Source of the DNA: Pseudomonadota bacterium
GTDB lineage: Bacteria > Pseudomonadota > Alphaproteobacteria > Rhizobiales > Methylopilaceae
Reading direction: 5' to 3'
Length of the DNA stretch: 64,000 nt
Assembly: GCA_023388965.1 (NCBI GenBank)
Contig: JAEWFF010000028.1
Span: forward strand, 124,001-188,000
Shown here: piece after piece, positions 33,606 to 42,968 of the stretch
How the letters are laid out: each line of letters opens with the position of its first letter
Numbering within the stretch: the stretch's first letter is position 1
The notes under the pieces: generated by a model
Databases searched by the model: none
Seen by the model: only the letters and a program-made list of their open reading frames with translations
What the model was told of the DNA's origin: nothing
Made by a program: the position numbers and the translations under genes

Positions 33606-34805
33606 GTGACACGCTCGAAACCTGTCTGCCTGCTCGTTGCGATAATGCTCGGCGCCATCCTGGTGGCGCAGCCGGGCGCCGCGGAATCGCAACAGCCCGC
33701 GCGCAAGCAGGCTGCTTTATCGCGCTCTCAGGACGCGTTTCCGCGCCTGAAAGAGCGTCTGGAGTCGCAAGGTGCCACCGGGCGGTTCAGCGGTGGCGTT
33801 CTGGTCGCGAAGGGCGATCAGGTTCTTCTGCGCAGCGTGTACGGCATGGCGAACCATGCGCGTTCCCAACCGCTCACCACCTCCAGCCGCTTCCGGCTCG
33901 CCTCCCTGTCCAAACAGTTTACGGCGGCCGCAATCCTGCGCCTTCAGGACAGGGGTGTGCTTACGACCTCGGACCCTGTCTGCAAATGGGTGCAGCCATG
34001 CCCGAAGGCCTGGGAGCAGATGCGCTTGAAACATCTTCTCGCGCACCAATCGGGCATTGTGGATCTGATGGCCCGTCCTGACTGGGGAAAAGCGCGTTGG
34101 ACACCAACGACTCCAGCGCAATTGACGCAAGGATCCGCAGCGCTTGATCTGAAATTTCAGCCGGGCACCAGAAGTGCCTACAATAATACAGGCTTCAATC
34201 TCGCGGGCGTGGTCGTCGAGAACGCGGCCAGAATGCCGTTTCACTCCTTCCTGAAACGCGAATTCTTCGCGCCGCTCGGCATGAGCGATACCGGCTATGA
34301 AAATGGCGAGGTGCCGCATCTTGCCATGGGCTATGCCAATCTGGCCGAAGGCCTGACTCCGCAACCACGCTCGAATGCGAGCGTCGTCTTTGCCGCCGGC
34401 GGACTCTATTCAACGCTCGACGACATGTTTCGCTGGCAGCGCGCGCTTCACGGCGGGAAAGTCCTCAGCGCGGCCTCCTATGCGGAAATGATCGCGGATC
34501 ACGATGGCAAGGGGACTGCGATTCCGAGCGATGGAATTCCACGCCGCTGGGGCTACGGACTGTTTACCGCGCAGCTCGGCCTCCACGTCCAGCCTGCATT
34601 TGCGGCACCGCAGATATTCCATACCGGCAGTTGGGCCGGCTTCCGGAATCTCGTGAGCTATCAGCCGGAGGCGGACATCACAGTGGTCGTGCTGAGTAAC
34701 AATTTCCATCAGCAGGATGCCGTATTCCTCATCGTCCAGCAGGCGATGGCGGAAGCCCTGGGGCTGCCTTTTGTGCAGACATACACGCCGAAGAAGAAGA
34801 ATTAG
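33606..34805 (+). CDS. Serine beta-lactamase-fold hydrolase (class C-like)
   Basis: 399-residue exported serine hydrolase of the beta-lactamase/D-alanyl-D-alanine carboxypeptidase/esterase family. GTG start preceded by CGGAGAATATC, then a signal peptide (CLLVAIMLGAILVAQPGAA). Catalytic SxxK is in RLASLSKQFTAAAI (about residue 97), YxN in SAYNNTGFNLAG, and a KTG-like HTG in FHTGSWAGFRN. It is closer to the broad peptidase/esterase group than to AmpC, so antibiotic resistance should not be assumed. Stands alone; a 6-bp hairpin TTAGCC/GGCTAA overlaps its stop. Confidence 0.88.
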   Translation: MTRSKPVCLLVAIMLGAILVAQPGAAESQQPARKQAALSRSQDAFPRLKERLESQGATGRFSGGVLVAKGDQVLLRSVYGMANHARSQPLTTSSRFRLASLSKQFTAAAILRLQDRGVLTTSDPVCKWVQPCPKAWEQMRLKHLLAHQSGIVDLMARPDWGKARWTPTTPAQLTQGSAALDLKFQPGTRSAYNNTGFNLAGVVVENAARMPFHSFLKREFFAPLGMSDTGYENGEVPHLAMGYANLAEGLTPQPRSNASVVFAAGGLYSTLDDMFRWQRALHGGKVLSAASYAEMIADHDGKGTAIPSDGIPRRWGYGLFTAQLGLHVQPAFAAPQIFHTGSWAGFRNLVSYQPEADITVVVLSNNFHQQDAVFLIVQQAMAEALGLPFVQTYTPKKKN

Positions 34806-35040
34806 CCGCCGGCTAACTCACCCATCACATAGATGATCGCCATGGCCGTTCGCCGGACACGAAGTCGCGAGACCTCGTCATGGCGCCGGCTTTGCGGTGG
34901 AGATACTCCGCGAATCCGTGCGAATTGACCCAGCGCAATGCAGCGCCCTGTCTTTCATCGACATTGCGGTGCGCTGCTTCCCGGAAGGCCCCTCTTCCGA
35001 ACGCACATGATTTTCTGTTTCCCCCCAAAAAGCGGAACAC

Positions 35041-36678
35041 ATGCAAATGCCCGTCGATGTCCTGCACTGGTCGCTCGCGCTTCTGCCGATTCTCATTCTG
35101 GCTTTTCTGCTGGTGCAATTGCGCTGGACCGCTCAGGAGGCCGGCGCGGCGGGAATTTTCATCGCCGCCGCTGTTGCGTTCTTTGTGTTCCGGACGCCGC
35201 TGGAGACGCTTGCCGTCGCGGGAGCGAAAGGCGTCTGGGATGCGCTGTTCATTCTCCTCGTGATCTGGCCAGCCCTGCTGCTTTATCAGATCATGAATCA
35301 GGCAGGCGGCTATGAGGCGCTGCGTCAGGGCATTACGCGCCTGAGCCGCAACGAGCTGTTCGTCATCATCGCTCTGGGCTGGGTGTTCGCGTCGTTCCTT
35401 CAGGGCATCGACGGATTTGGCACGCCGATTGCGGTCGTCGCGCCATTGCTCGTCGCCTTCGGCGTGCGTCCGATCTATGCGGTCGCGATCCCGATCATCG
35501 CGCATATCTGGGCCAAATTCTTCGGAACGCTCGGCGTCGGCTGGCTCGCCACGCTGCAGGTTGTCGATCTGGACAATGCGACGATTGCCGCAACGGCCCA
35601 TCAATCGGGCCTGCTCATCATCATTCAGGCCGTCCTCGGCGGCTTCACCATCGTCTGGCTGTATGGGCGCTGGCCGGCCATACGCCATGCCTGGCCTCTG
35701 GTGCTGATCATTGCAGCCATCCATGGCGTGGGCCAGGTCTTCGTTGCGATGATGGACCCGGTCCTGGCCGCCTTCATTCCCGCGACAATAGCGATGCTGG
35801 CCCTTTATCCGCTCTCGCGCTGGCCGCGCTATGCGAACCCCGCCGAAGACATCATCGATCGCCCAGCCATGCTCGCGAGCGGCACGGAAAACAATATCGA
35901 CAAGACGCCGCCCATGGGGCTGGCCATGTCGTTCTTTCCCTACATTCTCCTGACCGTTCTGGCGCTCGGCACGTCGATGATCGAACCCGTCAAGCAAGCG
36001 CTCGGCAGCGTCACTTTCGGCCTGTCCTTTCCGGAAGTCACGACAGGCTATGGCATCACCGAGCCTGCGGTAGCGCCTTATTCCGCTCTCGCACCCCTGA
36101 CGCATCCGGGCGCAAGCCTGATCGTGACCTGCCTTGTGGCGTTGATCGTCTATAAGGCGCGCGGTTATTACAATGCATGGACTGTAACGACAAGCGAACC
36201 GCAGAAGGGCATTCTGCGCGGCCTGTTCGCAAGCGCCGTCCCTGCATCCGTGTCCATTCTGGCCTTTCTCGTCATGGCGGCCTTGATGAATCATTCCGGC
36301 CAGAATGAAATGCTGGCGCTCGGCGTTTCCGCCGTTGCTCCCGCCTATGCATTCGCGTTCCTGTCGAACGGCATCGGCATCATCGGCGCATTCACGACGT
36401 CGAGCAGTACATCCTCCAACGTGCTGTTCTCCGATCTGCAGGTCACTCTGGCCAAGCTGAAAGGACTTCCTGAAGCGACTATACTCGCCGCGCAAAGTGC
36501 CGGCGGCGCAATCGGCAACGCCATCGCCCCGGCCAATGTCGTCATGGGTGCAAGTACGGCCGGCATCTCCGGACAGGAGGGCGCCATTCTGCGCAAGACC
36601 CTGCCCTGGACATTGGCGGCCTTTATCCTGACCGGCGCGGCAACCGTACTTATGGTCATGCTGATGGGAGACGCATAA
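35041..36678 (+). CDS. lldP: L-lactate permease family transporter
   Basis: 545-residue permease of the LctP family with about 13 spans. Conserved segments: LFILLVIWPALLLYQIMNQA, FLQGIDGFGTPIAVVAPLLV, IIAHIWAKFFGTLGVGWLAT, FAFLSNGIGIIGAFTTSSST, and SAGGAIGNAIAPANVVMGAS. Transports lactate or glycolate with protons. No lactate dehydrogenase or LldR regulator flanks it, so the physiological substrate is open. Its stop overlaps the start of the following small gene (TAATG). Confidence 0.92.
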   Translation: MQMPVDVLHWSLALLPILILAFLLVQLRWTAQEAGAAGIFIAAAVAFFVFRTPLETLAVAGAKGVWDALFILLVIWPALLLYQIMNQAGGYEALRQGITRLSRNELFVIIALGWVFASFLQGIDGFGTPIAVVAPLLVAFGVRPIYAVAIPIIAHIWAKFFGTLGVGWLATLQVVDLDNATIAATAHQSGLLIIIQAVLGGFTIVWLYGRWPAIRHAWPLVLIIAAIHGVGQVFVAMMDPVLAAFIPATIAMLALYPLSRWPRYANPAEDIIDRPAMLASGTENNIDKTPPMGLAMSFFPYILLTVLALGTSMIEPVKQALGSVTFGLSFPEVTTGYGITEPAVAPYSALAPLTHPGASLIVTCLVALIVYKARGYYNAWTVTTSEPQKGILRGLFASAVPASVSILAFLVMAALMNHSGQNEMLALGVSAVAPAYAFAFLSNGIGIIGAFTTSSSTSSNVLFSDLQVTLAKLKGLPEATILAAQSAGGAIGNAIAPANVVMGASTAGISGQEGAILRKTLPWTLAAFILTGAATVLMVMLMGDA

Positions 36679-36875
36679 TGCCGAAACTGCCCAGAACGCC
36701 GCTGTTCTACATGACGGCGTCCTTCATTCTGCTCCTCATCGCGCTTCCGCTCGTCAGCATCGGATCGACCGGCGGCCCCCGCGCTCTCCTTTGGATCGGC
36801 TTGATCGCGCTCACTCTTGGAGGCATGGTTCCGCCGCTGCAACGATTGCTGGCGGCAAAAAAAGCGTCCCCATAG
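36678..36875 (+). CDS. Small two-span membrane protein coupled to lactate permease
   Basis: 65-residue protein with two hydrophobic segments (residues about 9-28 and 36-53) and a basic tail. The start overlaps the permease stop by one base (TAATG), implying translational coupling. I do not recognise a family. It may be an accessory subunit of the permease; this is inference from coupling only. Confidence 0.7.
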   Translation: MPKLPRTPLFYMTASFILLLIALPLVSIGSTGGPRALLWIGLIALTLGGMVPPLQRLLAAKKASP

Positions 36876-36932
36876 TCCGGCCGGTCGCAGCGAAGGCTGG
36901 GAGCCCGATCAGGTCTCTGGCAGAATTGAAGA

Positions 36933-38486
36933 ATGCGTCTGTTCGCGATCATCGTCATTTTAGTCATTTTATTCGTGCTGGCCTCGCTGGCCGCAGTCTA
37001 TTCCTATGGCCGCTTCGCCCAGCAGGCGCGCGGCGCGCCCGCCTCCGCATTGCCGATCACCGAGAGCGGGACACTGCTCGACCGGATCGTCGCGCCGAAG
37101 CTCGCGGAACATCCCGGACAGAGCGGCCTGTCGCTCATATCCGGCAATCTTCAGGCTTTTGCCGTCCGGGCGCTCGCGGCGCGCAGCGCCGAGCGCAGTC
37201 TCGATCTGCAATATTACTACTGGAAGGACGATCTGACCGGCGGGCTGCTGGCACGCGAACTGACCGCTGCCGCCGATCGCGGTGTGCGGGTGCGCGTCCT
37301 TCTCGACGACATCAATACAAAGGGCGACGATTCCACCTATCTGGCTCTCGACAGCCATCCGAATATCGAAATCCGGCTGTTCAACCCCTCGCGCAGCCGC
37401 GCCAATGCGCTGCGCCGCGGCATCGAAATGGCGCTCCGCGTCTTCAGCGTGACGCGCCGTATGCACAACAAGGCATGGATTGCCGACGGCCGCATGGCCA
37501 TCGTCGGTGGCCGCAATATCGGGGACGCCTATTTCGACGCGGCTGAAATATCCAATTTCCGCGACATGGATCTCCTACTGCTGGGGCCCGCCGTGCAGCA
37601 GGCCGAAACCGTGTTCGACGAATACTGGAACAGCAGGGTCGTGATCCCCATCGATTCGCTTGCCGGCTCCCGAAAAGGCGACCTGCAAACGAAAAGGACG
37701 CGCCTCGACGCCCTTTTGTCGGGCGGAGGCGCGCAGCCCTATCTGCAGCGGCTGCACGAGGAGAAGAACACCGAATCCATACTCGGCGGAAAGCAGACCA
37801 TACACTGGAGCGCCGGTGCGAAGGTGATTTCCGATCCCGCGGAAAAGGCCCTGAACGGTGCGCGGCAGAACTGGCTTCTCAACACGATCTTCCCTGTGAT
37901 CGGATCGGCCACAAGCGAACTTCACATCATCTCTCCCTATTTCATTCCGGGAGATCAGGGCGTCGCCGCTTTGCAAAACCTCGCTGCCGCCGGCGCCGAA
38001 GTCTCCGTGTTGACGAATTCGCTTGCGGCAACGGATGTCGTTGCGGTGCACGGCGCTTACGCGAAATATCGAAAGCCATTGCTTGCCGGCGGCATCCATC
38101 TGTACGAATTGCGGCCGGAAATCAGGCGGCCCGATATGTCGCTGTTCGGATCGAGCGGCGCCAGCCTTCATACCAAGGCCTTCACCGTGGATGGTAGAAC
38201 GGGATTCATCGGCTCGTTCAATTTCGATCCGCGCTCGATATCGCTCAACACCGAAATGGGCGTTCTGTTCGAGGATGCCGCCCTGACCGCCGAAGTGAAC
38301 GCGACCTTCGCCGATGAGATCGCGCCCGACAGCAGTTACAAACTCGCATTGGAAAACGGCTCGCTCGCCTGGCAGGACGGCGCTGGAGCGAATGCGAAGA
38401 GATTGGAGACCGACCCGGAAGCGAGCATCTGGCGGCGCGCCGCAGCCACTATTATCGGCCTCCTGCCGATCGAATCCCAATTGTAG
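36933..38486 (+). CDS. Phospholipase D family protein (cardiolipin synthase-like)
   Basis: 517-residue membrane-anchored PLD-superfamily enzyme. One N-terminal span (IIVILVILFVLASLAAVYSY), then two HKD active sites: MHNKAWIADGRMAIVGGRNI (about residue 180) and LHTKAFTVDGRTGFIGSFNF (about residue 410), each with the His-x-Lys-x4-Asp pattern. SLDLQYYYWKDDLTGGLLAR is typical of the cardiolipin-synthase-like branch. It is likely to transfer phosphatidyl groups at the inner membrane; a toxin-type PLD is less likely given the anchor. Starts 57 bp after the small membrane protein. Confidence 0.88.
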   Translation: MRLFAIIVILVILFVLASLAAVYSYGRFAQQARGAPASALPITESGTLLDRIVAPKLAEHPGQSGLSLISGNLQAFAVRALAARSAERSLDLQYYYWKDDLTGGLLARELTAAADRGVRVRVLLDDINTKGDDSTYLALDSHPNIEIRLFNPSRSRANALRRGIEMALRVFSVTRRMHNKAWIADGRMAIVGGRNIGDAYFDAAEISNFRDMDLLLLGPAVQQAETVFDEYWNSRVVIPIDSLAGSRKGDLQTKRTRLDALLSGGGAQPYLQRLHEEKNTESILGGKQTIHWSAGAKVISDPAEKALNGARQNWLLNTIFPVIGSATSELHIISPYFIPGDQGVAALQNLAAAGAEVSVLTNSLAATDVVAVHGAYAKYRKPLLAGGIHLYELRPEIRRPDMSLFGSSGASLHTKAFTVDGRTGFIGSFNFDPRSISLNTEMGVLFEDAALTAEVNATFADEIAPDSSYKLALENGSLAWQDGAGANAKRLETDPEASIWRRAAATIIGLLPIESQL

Positions 38487-38522
38487 GGGCATGGGTCGAG
38501 ACGCAACGCGCGCCTTCTCCAG

Positions 38523-40406
38523 CTACCCCGCAGCGCGCTGTCCTTTATATACGAGCGCGCCATGCAGGTTCTGAATTTCCGTGCTCACAAATTCCGGCAG
38601 TTCCGGCAGCGGCTCGGGCCTGGTTCCGGTGCGAACGGCTCTCGATATGATCGCGAGGGCATCGCTGATATTCCTTTCGCCATCCGGGTCGAACAGGGGT
38701 TGAGCTTTCTCGGCGTTGGCACCGGCATTCTCCAGCGACCAACAGACGGCGAGCACGCGATAGGCCAGCTGCTGCGCCGCCGCGACCGCGGGCCACAAAC
38801 GCTCGGCGGCATCGCGATGCCGGGGCGTGTTGCCGACGCTGGTCTCATAGGCCTGCAGCAGAACAATCGTCCGATGCTGGAGATCGCGCCGCGCGTTTCG
38901 TCCGGCATGCGAGGTAACCTCTCCGGATGCGGCAAGGCGAAGCGTCAGCCTCAATGCCGATAGAGTATTGACGAGCTCCTTCGGAACGCGCACCGCGACG
39001 GAACGTGGCATCGTCATTTCCAGCACCAGAATACCGATCACGCAGGCAATGGCGGTATCGACACCGCGCACCCATAGAAGATGCCCCACATCCGGCACCG
39101 GCAGTCCGCCCGCAGAGATGGTCAGCGCTGCGGCGGTAATGAACACGACCGCGAGCGCGTAATTGCGCGTCACGAACATCTCGATGAGGAACTGAAGAAG
39201 AAAGAGCGTCAGGACAAGCCACAGGCCCTGAGGATGGATCGCCAGAACCGCACCGGCCAGTATCAGGCCGACCATCGTGCCGGCCATCCGTTCGAGCCCG
39301 CGTTGCAGGCTTCGCACCCAATCGAGCCCCTGATGCAGAATGAGAACGGCGGCCGCGATGACCCAGTACGCACGCTCCAGCCCCAAAGCGGCACCGGCCG
39401 CGCCGGCAATCAGAGCGGCAAGCCCGACGCGGGCTGCCACGAGCAGCGGCGGCGACCAGGGGCGCAGGCTTTCCCTTAACGAATCCAGCCAGCCGTGATG
39501 ACCGAGCGGCATATGACCAAGGTCGGTACGGCCCGTCTCATCGCTGGTGTCCAGCGTCTCGGCAGCCAATCCGCGTACCTTGTCCGCCGCAGCGGCAAGC
39601 AAGGCCTCGTCAGACGCCGGAGCATTCAGAACGCGGGCAAATACGAGGTTCAGTTCGCGATTGAGAGCACGCAGGCGGCTGAGCCTATCGTCGGTCGGGG
39701 GCCACGCCGTCTGATGCGTTACAAGAGATGTCCAGGATTCGTGCATGGCGAGCGCGGCCGTGTGGCGCGCGGCGTCTTCTCCCGGCGTACCTACGGCCGC
39801 GATAAAGCGTTCGACCGCTTGCGCCGCGGCGCTGACCGTCGCCCGCTCGGGGCCCCGGAAGGAGGCAAGCGCGCCCGCCATATGGGCCAAACACGCGAAC
39901 GATCCGCTGGCAAGAACCAGCAACCCGATCTGCGTTACGCTCAGATGGCCAGCGGGAATGCCCGAGCCGGCCGCACAGACCAGCGCGAACATATATGCAC
40001 CGGGCGGCCCGACCCGGAGCGCATTGCACAGAAAGGCCGCAATCGTCGCGATCAGGGCGACGGTCGGAACCATCAGTAACGGCCTGTCCGCCACCCAGAG
40101 GCCGAGACTGACCGCCAGCGCGAACGAGAGCGCGATTATGGCGAGATGCACCGCGCGGTTCGAATAAGGACGGGTGCCGCCATAAAGAGCCGTGAACGCG
40201 CCGAGCGTCGCCACCAGCCCGGCCGCAATATCGCCCGCCGCCCAACCGGCAAATATGGGCATGCCCATACAAAGAGCGGCCCGCAGCGCAAACGGCCAGC
40301 GGCCGTGGGCCGGCCGCAATTTGAACATCGCGCCCGGACGCAACGAAGGCGAAGGAGGAGGACCAGGCAGGGTCGATCGAGGGCCGTTCATTCCAGCCGC
40401 GTTCAT
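38523..40406 (-). CDS. FUSC-family inner-membrane protein (aromatic-acid exporter-like)
   Basis: 627-residue protein with two sets of about six spans (residues about 45-200 and 340-480) separated by a soluble region, the AaeB/YccS-like FUSC layout. Motifs: ALRAALCMGMPIFAGWAAGD, VATLGAFTALYGGTRPYSNR and the repeated AALIAGAAGAALGLERAYWV, VLILHQGLDWVRSLQRGLER. The soluble C-terminus follows. Start set at 40406; the open frame reaches 40601 but that extension is polar, unconserved in style and lacks a ribosome-binding site. Likely exports carboxylated aromatic compounds; no adaptor gene is adjacent. Confidence 0.85.
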   Translation of the reverse strand: MNAAGMNGPRSTLPGPPPSPSLRPGAMFKLRPAHGRWPFALRAALCMGMPIFAGWAAGDIAAGLVATLGAFTALYGGTRPYSNRAVHLAIIALSFALAVSLGLWVADRPLLMVPTVALIATIAAFLCNALRVGPPGAYMFALVCAAGSGIPAGHLSVTQIGLLVLASGSFACLAHMAGALASFRGPERATVSAAAQAVERFIAAVGTPGEDAARHTAALAMHESWTSLVTHQTAWPPTDDRLSRLRALNRELNLVFARVLNAPASDEALLAAAADKVRGLAAETLDTSDETGRTDLGHMPLGHHGWLDSLRESLRPWSPPLLVAARVGLAALIAGAAGAALGLERAYWVIAAAVLILHQGLDWVRSLQRGLERMAGTMVGLILAGAVLAIHPQGLWLVLTLFLLQFLIEMFVTRNYALAVVFITAAALTISAGGLPVPDVGHLLWVRGVDTAIACVIGILVLEMTMPRSVAVRVPKELVNTLSALRLTLRLAASGEVTSHAGRNARRDLQHRTIVLLQAYETSVGNTPRHRDAAERLWPAVAAAQQLAYRVLAVCWSLENAGANAEKAQPLFDPDGERNISDALAIISRAVRTGTRPEPLPELPEFVSTEIQNLHGALVYKGQRAAG

Positions 40407-40977
40407 ACTGAAATCATGACCCAGATCTTTTAAACCGCAAAGCCGAGCAGCACCAATCCGGCCCGGGCGCTTTGGCAGCAAACTGGAATATCTGCTTACC
40501 GTCCACTTCCCAATTTCGCCGACGGTGATGGCTAACCGGAGTATCGATCCGGCCTGCCTATTCCACGCGGCGCAGCGCGAGAGCGGCCAGTGGCCGAGCA
40601 TGCGGCCTGTACCATTTAATCACGCAAAGGTCTGCTGGGCCCTGCCGTTCCGTAAGGACGTAGACATTTCCGCGAACGAGCCGCGCGGGAACGCGGGCAC
40701 GCCTGTATATGTATCGCTATGATTACACTGCGATCACCGCAGCCAGATAAAGTATGCGACCAGCCTGACACGGAGCCTTCGACGCTCGCTCCGATGGAGG
40801 TTGCAGTCAACCTGATTATTTTCTGCATTGGGAGCTTTTTTCTCTCCAATTGCAGTGTCTTAGGAGTTATCGGTCGGTGTGGGTCAAGAGCCCGCGGGGA
40901 TCCCGGCCGCATATTGTTCGTTCCTTGATCCGGCCCGGCCTCCCCTCCCCGATATTGCGTCAGGAGGAGCTCTGGAT
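40407..40977. other. 571-bp gene-free region before the recombination module
   Basis: Divergent spacer between the FUSC gene and the ERF gene. It contains an imperfect hairpin at 40823-40855 (CTGCATTGGGAG with CTCTCCAATTGCAG, loop rich in T). CAGGAGGAG before 40978 is a strong ribosome-binding site. Base composition falls towards AT near 40800-40860. No integrase, repeat pair or RNA gene recognised. Confidence 0.5.
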
Positions 40978-41838
40978 ATGGCAAAAACCGAACAGATTGC
41001 GGATCTTCGCCCAATCGGGCCGGCGCGGCGGCGCCCGTGCGGACCAGGTGGCACCGGGACCGGCGATGGTGGCGGCAAGGCTCGCGCGCAAAGGTTAAGC
41101 GCACGCCCCGCGGCCCGGGCCCGTGTCCGCACATCCGCCAAATTGTCGGGCGGAAGTCCGGACCGGCTGCTGGCGGTTATCGAGAAGGCGGCCCTGTCGC
41201 GCCAGATCGATGCCGCCAAGCTCAAAATGCTGACCGACATGCATGCTGATCTACGGACCGATCAGGCCCGAAAAGCTTTTGTGGCGGCTTTGTCGGATCT
41301 GCAGCAGGAGCTGCCGATCTTTGCCGAGAACGGCGAGATCCTGCTGCGCAATGGTTCGACCTACAGCTATGCTTTGTGGGAGGACATCAACGAGATCCTC
41401 AAACCGCTGTTGTCGGATTTTGGTTTTGTCCTCACCTTCCGCACCGGGCGCTATGGCGAAGAGGTCAGCGTTACCGGGATCCTGGCCCATAAAGACGGCC
41501 ATAGCGAACAGACGACCATTACCTTGCCGCTTGATCTTGGTGGACAGAAGAATGGCGCCCAGGCCGTCGGATCCTCAACCTCCTATGGCAAACGCTATGC
41601 GGCAGCAGCCCTCCTCAATCTGACCAGCCGCGGCGAGGATGATGATGCGACGGGGGTCGATCAGAGCGCCCCAATCTCGCCTGAACAGAAAGCCGAGCTT
41701 GCGGCCCTGATCGAAACGAGCGGCGCCCGGATCGATCTCTTCCTGCTCTATTTCGGCATTGGCGAGCTCGATCACCTGCCGGCATCCGAATTTGACCGTG
41801 CCAAAGCGGCGATTGCCGCGCGCAGGGTGACGTCATGA
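40978..41838 (+). CDS. ERF-family single-strand annealing protein
   Basis: 286-residue phage-type recombinase of the ERF superfamily. Core from about residue 75: DQARKAFVAALSDLQQELPI, GSTYSYALWEDINEILKPLL, GFVLTFRTGRYGEEVSVTGI, TLPLDLGGQKNGAQAVGSST, SYGKRYAAAALLNLTSRGED. The N-terminal about 60 residues are basic, Gly/Ala/Arg-rich and probably disordered. The ATG at 40978 has CAGGAGGAG eight bases before it. First of a coupled module with the YqaJ exonuclease (ATGA overlap). ERF proteins anneal ssDNA in phage recombination. Confidence 0.92.
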   Translation: MAKTEQIADLRPIGPARRRPCGPGGTGTGDGGGKARAQRLSARPAARARVRTSAKLSGGSPDRLLAVIEKAALSRQIDAAKLKMLTDMHADLRTDQARKAFVAALSDLQQELPIFAENGEILLRNGSTYSYALWEDINEILKPLLSDFGFVLTFRTGRYGEEVSVTGILAHKDGHSEQTTITLPLDLGGQKNGAQAVGSSTSYGKRYAAAALLNLTSRGEDDDATGVDQSAPISPEQKAELAALIETSGARIDLFLLYFGIGELDHLPASEFDRAKAAIAARRVTS

Positions 41839-42746
41839 CGGGGGGCCAGCCGATGAACCTCCGATCGTCCTCACCTTCCTTTGTTCCCAGCGAGACTGCC
41901 ATGACCTCTTCTGTTGCCTCTGCCGCCCTGCCCCTTCACCTGCCAGCTCCGATCACTGACGCTGTGTCGGCACAGAAGGATCGGGCTGAGGTGTCGATAC
42001 CCCACGATCCCGCATCGCCTCTGCCGGAGGATGTGACCAGTGGGCTCCCATCCAACGAAGCGATGGTGGATGCTCCCGATTGCGCGTCGCTGCCTGTGTC
42101 TTCGCCGGCATGCGTCCCGGCTCAGGGGAGCGAGGAATGGCATCGCCAGCGTCTCGGCAAGCTCACCGCATCGCGGATGGGCGATGTCATGGCCCGCACC
42201 AAAACGGGCTATGGCGCCGCCCGGGGCAATTACCTCGCCCAGCTTGTCGCCGAGCGCCTCTGCGGCCAGCCCTCATCACCCTATGAGAGCCCGTCCATGG
42301 CCTGGGGCAAGGAATATGAGGATGAAGCCAAACGGGCCTATATGTTCCGGACCGATCGTCTGGTCACGACCGCGGGCTTTGTCGATCACCCCGAGATTGC
42401 CATGAGCGGGGCCTCGCCGGACGGCTATGTCGGCGAGGACGGCCTCATCGAAATCAAGGCGCCCAATACGACGACGCATCTGGAGATCGTGCTCGCAGGA
42501 AATGTGCCGGACAAATATCTACCGCAGATCTTCTGGCAGCTGGCCTGCACCGGACGCCGATGGTGCGATTTTGTCTCCTACGATCCGCGCCTGCCGGAGC
42601 ATCTGAGATTCATTGCGCTGCGCATCGCGCGCGATGACGAGCGCATCCGATCGCTCGAGGAGGAAGCTCGCACCTTTTTGGCCGAGGTCGAGCAGCGCGT
42701 TCAGGCCATCACTGCGCGCGTGATCCGACCACCGCATCAGACCTGA
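41835..42746 (+). CDS. YqaJ-family (lambda-exonuclease-like) recombination nuclease
   Basis: 303-residue PD-(D/E)XK exonuclease. Catalytic stretch GASPDGYVGEDGLIEIKAPN carries the Asp and Glu-x-Lys; SEEWHRQRLGKLTASRMGDV is the family entry motif and KYLPQIFWQLACTGRRWCDF the C-terminal bridging helix. The first about 95 residues are Ser/Pro/Ala-rich and not conserved. Starts inside the ERF stop (ATGA). Exonuclease resects dsDNA ends so ERF can anneal; together a Red-like pair. Confidence 0.92.
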   Translation: MTGGQPMNLRSSSPSFVPSETAMTSSVASAALPLHLPAPITDAVSAQKDRAEVSIPHDPASPLPEDVTSGLPSNEAMVDAPDCASLPVSSPACVPAQGSEEWHRQRLGKLTASRMGDVMARTKTGYGAARGNYLAQLVAERLCGQPSSPYESPSMAWGKEYEDEAKRAYMFRTDRLVTTAGFVDHPEIAMSGASPDGYVGEDGLIEIKAPNTTTHLEIVLAGNVPDKYLPQIFWQLACTGRRWCDFVSYDPRLPEHLRFIALRIARDDERIRSLEEEARTFLAEVEQRVQAITARVIRPPHQT

Positions 42747-42752
42747 TGCACA

Positions 42753-42968
42753 ATGGCACCCGAACCATCGCCCAGCTGCGTGGAGGCGATTGTACGCAGC
42801 ACCGCCTCCCGCAACTGGCCGATATGGGCATGTCCCGAACCGTTCGATCACGCTCAAGACGCGCCCACATGCCCGCCCTTACAGTTCGGGTGCCCAAACC
42901 GGGTTGCATCGGCACACTGCCAATATCAGCATCCACGCTCTGATACCCTGACCGGAGTGCGGCCATGA
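42753..42968 (+). CDS. Small Cys-rich hypothetical ORF in the recombination module
   Basis: 71-residue frame filling the gap between YqaJ and HNH, with six cysteines (ACPEPF, TCPPLQFGCPN, HCQYQHP). Its stop overlaps the HNH start (ATGA), which supports translation. A competing 65-residue frame at 42746-42943 starts inside the YqaJ stop (TGATG). Codon third positions do not favour one clearly. No family recognised. Confidence 0.4.
   Translation: MAPEPSPSCVEAIVRSTASRNWPIWACPEPFDHAQDAPTCPPLQFGCPNRVASAHCQYQHPRSDTLTGVRP

Noticed and set aside
33606..34805. AmpC antibiotic-resistance call for the serine hydrolase
   Set aside because: Motifs fit the wide beta-lactamase-fold peptidase/esterase group; nothing specific to AmpC, and no ampR neighbour.
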